Part shown: positions 56,491-64,000 of the stretch, piece by piece | How positions within the stretch are numbered: position 1 is the stretch's first letter | Layout of the letters: the number at the start of each line of letters is the position of its first letter | DNA from: Agrypnia vestita | Lineage: Eukaryota > Arthropoda > Insecta > Trichoptera > Phryganeidae | DNA: 64,000 nt | Direction of reading: 5' to 3' | Assembly: GCA_016648135.1 (NCBI GenBank) | Contig: JADDOH010023139.1 | Coordinates: 1-64,000 of the forward strand | Notes under the pieces: generated by a model | Databases searched by the model: none | Told to the model about the DNA's origin: nothing | What the model saw: the letters and a program-made list of their open reading frames with translations, nothing else | Program-made: the position numbers and the translations under genes

Positions 56491-58350
56491 TTATTGTTGT
56501 TGGTAAGCCACAGGCTGTGGTTGTTGATTAACCACAGGCTGCCGTTGTTGAATAACTGTAGGCTGTTGTTTATAAAATAAACGTTGTGGTTGCTGTACCA
56601 TGAATGGCTCCGGTTGTGTAAAAAGGTATGATCGTAGATACACCTCTGGCTGCGGCTGTTGTTGGTACACGACTGACTGTGGCTGCTGTAAAATAACAGG
56701 CTTCTCCTGTTGCACAATCATCGGAGGTTGTTGATAAACTACTGGTTGTGGTTGTTGAATAACAGCCGGTTGTTGTTGTTGTACAATAACTGGTCGTGGT
56801 TGCTGTTGTTGAACAATAACTGGTCGTGGTTGCTGTTGTTGAACAATAACTGGTCGTGGTTGTTGAACGAGATTGTTCTGTTGCTGTTGTTGGACAAGAA
56901 TAGGCTGTTGTTGATATATTACAGATTGCGATCTCTGAACAACGATGGGTTGTTGTTGTGGAACAAGAACGGGTTGTGGTTGTTGAACAAAAATAGGGGA
57001 TTGTTGATATACTACGGGTTGTGGTCTTTGAATCACAATTGGTTGTGGTAAGTATGTTGGAGGAATTTGTACAGGTGTTTCAATTATTACTGGTACAGGC
57101 CTTTGATGGACTGCAATAGGTTCAGTTGGAGCTACATATGCCTTTGCAACATCCTCTGGATCCTCAATTTCATTTAACTGTACTCCTTGCGTACATTCAA
57201 TTCCGCAAACGTGGCGTCTCCGTTTGTAACATTTATATTTGCCATCTAACTTTTCGCATTTCACAGGATCAATTATCAAACAGCAATCCGGTTCTTCTTT
57301 TTTATTTTCAGTGGTATAGTATTCAGAATGATTATTTATTTCTGACGTTCTAGAATAAGATGCACTTCCCATTTTTATATTGTTTATATTCGTATTATTA
57401 ATGTTTGTCACAACATTTTCTTGATTCGTGCTATTCATGATATTTGTGATATCAACAGTATTTGTGAGGTTTGGCGTCGTGGTGTGTGCATTGACATGTT
57501 TCATAATTGTTTCTCTTATTATATTTCTTGAAGGTATCGTTATGGGTCTTTCAATATCTGGTTCTACGATGGGCACATGCTTACATGTATCGTTCATCAA
57601 AACTGTCCCGGGAGGACAAACACAACGTTCTCCGCTAAATATCATGGTTGGCGGACATTCCACACATTGATTTCTTAAAACATATGAATTGTAAGGACAC
57701 GTTACGCAGATTCCGCCTTTTATGAAGCTATTTCTAGGACACGAAGTTTCTCTAAAGCAAGATCCGTCAACAAGACTACTTCCAAATGGGCATGTAGGAG
57801 CAATATTCTGACGTACACAAAAACCATTCTGAAGAACGCTGGATACAGGGCAGGATGCAATACTGGATGGAAGACACGTCTTCTCGTATAATACCATCGA
57901 AGCACTGCAGCCTGTTGAAGTAGGAATTTGGCAGCCCATAGATGTTCCTGCACAGATTGTTTGCACAGCACCACAATTCTGCGAACTTGATGAACATGGG
58001 GTAAATTGTTGTTGACTCAAGCATATACCGTTAGAGTATACGTTGCTTCCGAGACATTGAGTTTGTTGCGCGCCCTGGCAGAACCCGTTTGAGAATACAG
58101 TGTTCTGGGGGCAGATACTCGTTGAAATCGGCACACAGTAGTTTCCTTGTCTGGTGGTTGCTGCTGGACACTGACGAATATTGGCCTGACAGGACCCTCC
58201 ACACCCAGGCGCCCCCTGCAAACACTGTGAGGAAGTGCATTGTCTCAAACACTGACTATAAGACCGGAAGTCTGTTGCACCTCCGCAGAACTGCGCTCTT
58301 GTTAAGGGTGAATAGTGGGCCAGAAGAACACACAATACCAATGCGTTTAC
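56491..58350 (-). CDS. Secreted Cys-rich protein with Gln-rich tail (paralogue 3, C-terminally truncated)
   Basis: The exon begins after TATTTTCCAG at 58350 and reads VNALVLCVLLAHYSPLTRAQ, so a short first exon provides the Met (not located). Numbering from the Leu at 58341: Cys modules 19-253; NQENVVTNINNTNINN at 306-321; second Cys cluster 353-384 (CCLIIDPVKC ... CYKRRRHVCGIEC); tail of QPQPVIVQQ/VVYQQ repeats 411-616. It is much closer to paralogue 1 than to paralogue 2. The frame ends at a TAA (56491-56493) where a CAA repeat codon is expected; reading on gives 22 more codons of the same repeat type and then TAG at 56422. The Cys-containing WPF..C end of the other two is absent. The protein may still be made and secreted. 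Confidence 0.8.
   Translation of the reverse strand, partial: VNALVLCVLLAHYSPLTRAQFCGGATDFRSYSQCLRQCTSSQCLQGAPGCGGSCQANIRQCPAATTRQGNYCVPISTSICPQNTVFSNGFCQGAQQTQCLGSNVYSNGICLSQQQFTPCSSSSQNCGAVQTICAGTSMGCQIPTSTGCSASMVLYEKTCLPSSIASCPVSSVLQNGFCVRQNIAPTCPFGSSLVDGSCFRETSCPRNSFIKGGICVTCPYNSYVLRNQCVECPPTMIFSGERCVCPPGTVLMNDTCKHVPIVEPDIERPITIPSRNIIRETIMKHVNAHTTTPNLTNTVDITNIMNSTNQENVVTNINNTNINNIKMGSASYSRTSEINNHSEYYTTENKKEEPDCCLIIDPVKCEKLDGKYKCYKRRRHVCGIECTQGVQLNEIEDPEDVAKAYVAPTEPIAVHQRPVPVIIETPVQIPPTYLPQPIVIQRPQPVVYQQSPIFVQQPQPVLVPQQQPIVVQRSQSVIYQQQPILVQQQQQNNLVQQPRPVIVQQQQPRPVIVQQQQPRPVIVQQQQPAVIQQPQPVVYQQPPMIVQQEKPVILQQPQSVVYQQQPQPEVYLRSYLFTQPEPFMVQQPQRLFYKQQPTVIQQRQPVVNQQPQPVAYQQQ
56495..57110 (-). 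repeat. Coding minisatellite, Gln-rich tail of paralogue 3
   Basis: A 30-bp unit encoding QQQQPRPVIV occurs three times almost identically (56770-56870); other units are more diverged. The pattern shows recent local amplification. Confidence 0.78.
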
Positions 58351-58354
58351 CTGG

Positions 58355-60020
58355 AAAATATAAATTTATTCAATTCATTAAACTAGTATAAAAATGCTTC
58401 AAATCTTATTGCATTGTAGATATTTCATTTCTTAATAAGTACATAATATTTTTTTCACACTCAAACAAACATGCACCGTTGAATGTTGAATATCAGTCAC
58501 GAAAGAAGAGTTCTACAGAAATGGAAATAATAGTTTAATATTATCACAAGATATTAAAAACCAAAAGAAGTTGCGCGCTGTCAAAACCATTCGAAATTCA
58601 TCACTCGGATATACTGACAACAACACTAAGAACTGTGTTCAGTTTTAATTCATGTCCAGTGACTTTTTGCGTAATAAATAAAAGTCTTATTAAGTTTTAG
58701 TGTTTTTTTGCCTCCCATTGCCACGTTCTTTGATAACATGTACCTCAATAAGTGGAGATAAAAAAAAATTACTTAATTAAAAAGCAAAATATCACCCAAT
58801 TTCTAGCTAAATTTTATTCTCTCAGTGTGAGAGAATATTATTAATTATAATTAATAATATTCATTATAATTAATAATATTCTCTCTTAAGAAGAAGAAGA
58901 AGAGTCTTTCCGATGATTTTACTGGTTTAAGATATGGTTCTTATGCACATATGGAAGTGATTTTTAATTTTATTAAAAAAAAATCGATATATAAATTTTT
59001 CTCCTTCTAATTCAATGAGCATTTTCAGATATTTTCTGTATTATTTACAACTTGTTTTTAATTTAATCCGTAGCGAATTAGACAAAAAAAAGTAACAAAT
59101 CTCACCCGTACTCTTAGAAATAATTGTAATGAATGTTTCAATCCTCTGGAAAAGTAATGTGCTTAGAAAACCATTCTATTTTACGTTACGGACCGAGAGA
59201 CAACGAATTACTAAACCTTAACCGGAATCATCATTTTGACAAACGTTTATGGAATTATGGGTGCAAATGGACCAGCAAAATGCCTTTTCTTATCTTATGA
59301 TTTTAGAGAATTTATTGGAATATAATATAACAATCTCAAATAAATTTTTATTGAACAACGTGCATAAATTTTCTGTTTGTTTTATACTTTAATTATTTAG
59401 TTCTTCTTTTATAATTTATACTTTAATACTTTAATTATTTTAATACTTTCATTCTTTAGTTCTTCTTTTATACTTTAATTTAGCTTGTGAATACTCTTCC
59501 CATAAGCTTGAGCTTGGCTCACATTAGGAGGAGTATACTGTCTGTAAAAATATAGATTCAATTTATTATAAAAAAGTGTATCTACTGTATAAATAAATAA
59601 ATAAATAACTTTTTAACTTAATCCTTTGGGTCTAGTACTTTATGCATCAAATTTAAGTTCTTTATTTTAAGTATCTAAAAAATTGTAAGAATAAGAAAAA
59701 ATCAAAGTATTTTCTATTTTATCCAGATTAATGCATTTCACCCATAACAAAAATATAAACTTTGAAATCAACAATATATACCATAATGAGACTAAACTAA
59801 AAAAAAATTAGTTAAATATTTTTCAGTTAACCTTAGTATAGAACTTAGTACACGACACATTCTTTTTCAAATGTTATTTCCAAATATATTTTAGACAGAT
59901 GAAGGCGTTCCTATAAAAAGGGTGTATATGTATATGCAAAAACAAAATTTTGCAGGATAGAGCAAAACACTTTTTTTTTGTTACTTTCTATTCATTTCCC
60001 AATTATAGACATAAATTTTA
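58355..60020. other. Upstream region of paralogue 3, with a short palindrome
   Basis: AT-rich. A palindrome at 58829-58885 (GAGAGAATATTATTAATTAT and its mirror) is followed by (AAG)n at 58887-58901. The first exon of paralogue 3 is expected in this tract but was not recognised. Confidence 0.4.
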
Positions 60021-60299
60021 CGTATCCTTTTTTTTTTAATTTATTTAATTTATGGTACAAATACAGTTCTTATATATAACATATCAACTTTTTTTTTAAA
60101 TACTTGGTAGTCATGTAGACCTCATCAGTGAAGAGAAGCTCTTGAGTCTGATGAGGGAGCCACAGTTCTTATTCCTTGTTATAATATATAGGTACATAGT
60201 GTAGACAAATTATTTATTAATACAGTAAAAAAGGTAAATTAATAATGAAAGTATATGAGTTATTTTGAAAAAAGCTATAGGTTTAAAAATGATTTATGA

Positions 60300-63211
60300 A
60301 TTTATGTTTGATTTTAGTAAAATTTTGATTTTTTTATTTGCTCTGAGAGGTTACTGATGCATCGTATCTCGATAGGTAAGTTATTATAGTAATTAATAGC
60401 TTTATAAATATAGTGATGCTGCATTTGGGTTGTTCTACATTTAGGCATTATGAATTGGTTTCGATTTCTCATAAGTTTGAAATATTCCTGGTTTTCTGTA
60501 AGGTTTTTTTCATTACATATTTTTAATATGGAAACTTGCTTGAAAATATCATGTACGTTTGGTACAGGAAATAATTTAAAGAGATCTTTTGTTGGAAATG
60601 TAGATTTTTTGTCAGTATTACTTTAATGATAATCCTTTGTGATATTTTTACTGAGTTTATATTTTTCTTATAACAACCTCCCCATCCGATAACACCGTAT
60701 ATGAGTAGAGAGTGAACAATGGCGTAATAAACATTTTAAATTATTTTTGTACTTAAAATATTTCTTAATCTAACGAATATGTAGATACATTTCGTTATTT
60801 TTTTTACTAGTTCATGATGTGTCTATTCCACTTGAGGTATTGATCAATGATCACACCAAGGTATTTTGTTTCGGAGGTGGAGTTGATTAATGTACAATTA
60901 TTGTTAGGTAGTTTTCAGTTCGTATTACATTTTTGCTCATGGATTGCGTTGTTATGTATAGGTATTTTTTGTAAAGAAAATAATATATATATAGTTTTTT
61001 TGGCGTTGAGTGTCAGTAGGTTGCTGTCAAACCATAATTTTAGAGTTTTGATATCTTTATTTGCTAATTCGTGAGCTAGTTCCCATGTTGGGCCGTTTGT
61101 TATCAGTATAGTATTATCTGCGTAAGAGATAAGTTGATTAATATTTTGTTGAAAGATGTCATTTACATATAAAATAAATAGTAATGGGCCGAGGACCGTG
61201 CCTTGGGGGATTCCGAAATGACTTGTTAGTGACGTGCTTAAGGTATCATTTAATTTTACTATTTGAGGTCTATCTGTTAGGTAGCTTTTAATCCAATTAA
61301 GAGCTAAGAGATCTATCCCGTTTATTTTAAATTTTACCACAAGTTTTTCGTGAGAAATGCTATCAAATGCTTTCTTTAGGTCAATAAAAATTCCTATGCA
61401 TTTGTTTGATTTATCCAGATTACTCTGTATAATTGTCGAAATTTTTGCGATAACGTCTTGTGTACTAATTCCCTCTGTGAATCCAAATTGATTCTTATTT
61501 ATTGTAGAATTTCTTTTTATAAATTAAGTTAATCTTTTCGTTACAATTTTTTCGAAAATTTTTGATATATTAGATATTAGTGAGATGGGCCTGTAGTTAG
61601 AGACGTCTTCCAGGCTACCCGATTTGAATATTGGAGTAATTATGGCTTTTTTGTACGTATTCGGGAATACTCCAGTCTTGAAGCTTATATTTATAATATG
61701 TGAGATTGGTATACAAATATATTTTTTTTATAATTTTCAGTGTTTTGACGTTAAGACCATCAAAACCTGGAGCAGAACCGCCTCGTATTTTAGATATAAT
61801 TTGTTCGATTTCAGACGGATCAGTTGGTTCAAAAAAATCAAGTTTTTTGTCTACATTCGGAGTTATTTCAGCGCGGTTATTTGTGTCTGTTATTTTTTCA
61901 GCTAAATTTTTACCAACATTTGCGAAGTAATCGTTGAATGCGTTTGCTCCTATTGTTGGTTCTTCCAAACAATTTATTAAATTATTATTATGTTTTATTG
62001 TTTTTATGCAATTTTTTTTACTGTATTGATTATTTTCCAATATTTCATTTATTATGTTCCAAACTTTTTTACTATCATTTTCAGAATCATTTAGTTTGAG
62101 TTAGTAATATTTTTCTTTAGTGTCTTTTATAAAATAAGCTAGTTTATTTTTCAATGATTTGAAATGCTTACCTAGTTTTTTGTCAAGAGGATTTTTTTTC
62201 ATTTCTTTGTAAAGTCGTTCTTTGTGTCTTATGGATTTACGAAATTTTGCAGAGTTTCCAGAAGGGATACATTTTTTCGAGTTATTAATGTAATTTGTTA
62301 ACTTATTTTTGAACATTTCACAGCATTCATTAACGTTATCGTTTCGGAGTACGTCCGACCACAATTCCAATGATAATTTATTTTTTAATGCTTCATAATT
62401 TAGTAGGGTTATTTTTTTTTTATCAATTTGTTGATTCTCTGCCGGAGGTAATATTTTATTATAATATAGTACGGTCATGAAATGATCGGTAATTGACGTT
62501 TTTATAACTCCCGATTGAATGTTATTTATATCCTTGATATTTGAAAAAATAAGGTCAATACACGATGGTCTTTGTCCACACGCATTTCTAGTATGAGAGT
62601 TTATACAGGATATATAATTTAATTCTGCCATCATGTTAAGGTAGTTATCTTTATTATTCGACGTATAATCGCGCGAGATGTTTAAATTAATATCAACTAG
62701 TATTATTGTATTTGCATTTCTATAATTTAAAAGTAATTGCCGTAATTCTTCAATAAACAAATAAACATTTGCGGAGTGTGTTCTATAGAGGGAGATTACA
62801 TCTTTTTTTGTTGTTGCGGTACTTGATTTGCAGGTGTAGGTAGTTTGTTCCATTTATTTTAATTTCTTCTTCGCACATAATGTCACAATTGTCTTGAACG
62901 AACATCGCAATGACACTGTTTTTGTTGATTTTATATGTCGTAGCGATGTATTTGTATCCAGGTACATGATAGTCCACTTCAGGGTTAGAGTGTGTTTCTG
63001 TTAACACGATGCATGCCGGCTTTTTCGAAGCATTATTAATAGTTGTTATAAACTCGTTGATGTTTTTTTCTATGCTCCTGATATTCATGTGAAGAATAAT
63101 CGGGGTGTGATTTACATTATTTTGATGGAGACAGTATTCACTGAAGCTGTTAAATATTTTTTCATCGATGTAGTTTTTTTTGTCTAGTTCGTTGCATATG
63201 AATTCTGACAT
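60300..63211 (-). pseudogene. LINE ORF2 (AP endonuclease and reverse transcriptase)
   Basis: Order on the minus strand: LHMNIRSIEKNINEFI and IVLTETHSNPEVDYHVPGY (endonuclease), a frameshift in an A run near 62815, DVISLYRTHS, IILVDINLN, RPSCIDLIFSNI, SITDHFMTVLY; an in-frame TAA at 62101; RGGSAPGFDGLNVKTL; a frameshift near 61650; then FKINGIDLLALNWIKSYLTD, GIPQGTVLGPLLFILYVND, and LISYADNTILI, where the second catalytic Asp is Asn. KYLGVIIDQYLKW and LFKLFPVPNVHDIF follow in shifted frames. Several stops and the Asp-to-Asn change show it is dead. Confidence 0.82.
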
Positions 63212-63910
63212 TTATATTAGTAGTCGATTCTGTCCGATTTTTAGCATTTTATTTCTGTAAATACAAGCGTTGCTAAAGGCCTCGTGGTCTGTGTTATTAT
63301 GTTCGCCATATCTTTTATTTTGTTCTGTGCAGTAAGCACAAACTGGGGTGTTGTTTCTAGTGGGGCACTTAGGGTATGTGTGATCTCCCGTGTAGTGAGG
63401 GCATATCGGAGGGTTGGTTCGATATAAGCATCTGGAGGCTGTATACAGGAATTTGTAGCAGTGGTAGCATTGTGTTAGTGGATCACAGTCTTCTATTTTT
63501 ATTCTTTGGTATTGTGTGCTAAGTTTTCCTAGTACTAATAGTGTTTTTCGCATTTTACCACTTGTTTCCACAATGTAGAATTTGTGTTGTTTTTCATTGG
63601 TTTCATGAGTTGTTTCTGTATGACATTTTTCGTCTAGATTCGGAGAATCGCAATGTTTTTTCATTGTGTTCTTTCTTTTTATTTCTGTTACGAATTTAAT
63701 TTTGTTTTCTTCGTTTTTCGACATGAGTTCTTTGATACCTTCGTTCTTCGTAATTATTCCGTTGATTAATTTTTCGTATGATAAGTGAGACTTTAATCCT
63801 TTGATAATTAGTTTAGGTTTTTTCTTTTGGATCCCATTGACTTCAAGGTTGAAATCAAGTTTTTTTTTCTCTTCAGTTAGTATACTTGCGTTTTTTTTTT
63901 TTGGACATGA
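63212..63910 (-). pseudogene. LINE ORF1 (gag-like, zinc knuckles)
   Basis: From 63724 the frame is open: basic N-terminal part, IVETSGKMRKTLLVLGKL, then three Cys/His knuckles: CYHCYKFLYTASRC, CPHYTGDHTYPKCP and CAYCTEQNKRYGEH...C. Upstream (63725-63890) the same frame continues as KKPKLIIKGLKSHLSYEKL, typical of the PRE_C2HC region, but an A homopolymer near 63893 shifts the frame close to a start ATG at 63908. ORF1 binds RNA in such elements. The stop TAA is followed at once by the ATG of ORF2. Confidence 0.75.
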
Positions 63911-64000
63911 TATGATAATTTATTCTTTATTCGTTTTGCGCAAACCGTTAATTCCTATCTTTAAATGATTTAGTTTGATATCTTTCTGGATTTTTTTTGT

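Larger units (their letters stand above)
60030..64000 (-). mobile_element. Long CR1/Jockey-type LINE, decayed, running off the right edge
   Basis: On the minus strand: ORF1 (gag-like) from near 63905 to 63212, ORF2 (endonuclease and reverse transcriptase) from 63211 to about 60300, then a 3' untranslated part with a hairpin (CTCATCAG..CTGATGAG, 60119-60155) and an A tail (T run at 60026-60036). It is the longest mobile element in the window. Its 3' half is closely related to the fragment at 36.7-37.9 kb. Confidence 0.85.

Noticed and set aside
60119..60155. CTGATGAG hairpin in the 3' region of the 4-kb LINE as a hammerhead
   Set aside because: There is no GAAA element and no stem II; it is a simple stem-loop of the LINE 3' end.

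Overview
This is a eukaryotic, very AT-rich window, almost certainly from an insect or other arthropod. Evidence: host genes split by introns with GT/AG borders, no bacterial gene order, and a transposon set typical of arthropods (mariner, hAT, Harbinger, MULE-like, Helitron, Penelope-like, CR1/Jockey-type LINEs, tRNA-derived SINEs). I cannot name the species or order.

Host genes. The left edge carries the last three coding exons (+ strand, to 2739) of a GUCD1-like protein. The other confident host genes are three paralogues on the minus strand, spaced about 17 kb apart (22.1-24.0, 38.5-41.4 and 56.5-58.35 kb). They encode secreted proteins with one plan: signal peptide, an array of short Cys modules, an Asn/Thr-rich linker with a nearly invariant motif (NVENVVTNINNTNINN), a second Cys cluster (CC...C...C...RRRH.CG..C), and a long low-complexity tail. 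The tail is Gln/Tyr/Val-rich in the outer two genes and Pro/Tyr/Val-rich in the middle one. They look like extracellular structural or adhesive proteins; the function is inference. The middle gene has a recognisable small last exon 1.2 kb downstream. The third has a premature stop and a lost Cys cap, and its 3' end is duplicated in inverted orientation.

Mobile DNA fills much of the rest. From left to right: a TA-flanked palindromic MITE (3.5 kb), SINE copies (4.8, 14.7, 28.8 kb; a head only at 50.4 kb), a hAT-type MITE family (7.2, 30.0, 36.1, 43.4 kb), a LINE 3' end (7.9 kb), a broken mariner with both TIRs (11.45-12.74 kb), an internally deleted Harbinger with two truncated convergent genes (12.86-13.76 kb), a Helitron helicase remnant (21 kb), a hAT element (27.3-28.5 kb), a MULE-like element with G/C-skewed repeat arms (32.1-33.3 kb), a LINE fragment (36.7-37.9 kb), a 2.1 kb element of unclassified type with perfect 8-bp target duplication (46.8-48.9 kb), a Penelope-like element with a hammerhead-ribozyme-like terminus (51.8-53.2 kb), a LINE interrupted by a second Harbinger (53.2-55.8 kb), and a long decayed LINE on the minus strand (60.0-64.0 kb).

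The stretch 15.4-20.7 kb has GC-rich blocks and several exon-like pieces on the + strand that I cannot assign to a gene. No rRNA, functional tRNA or CRISPR array was seen.
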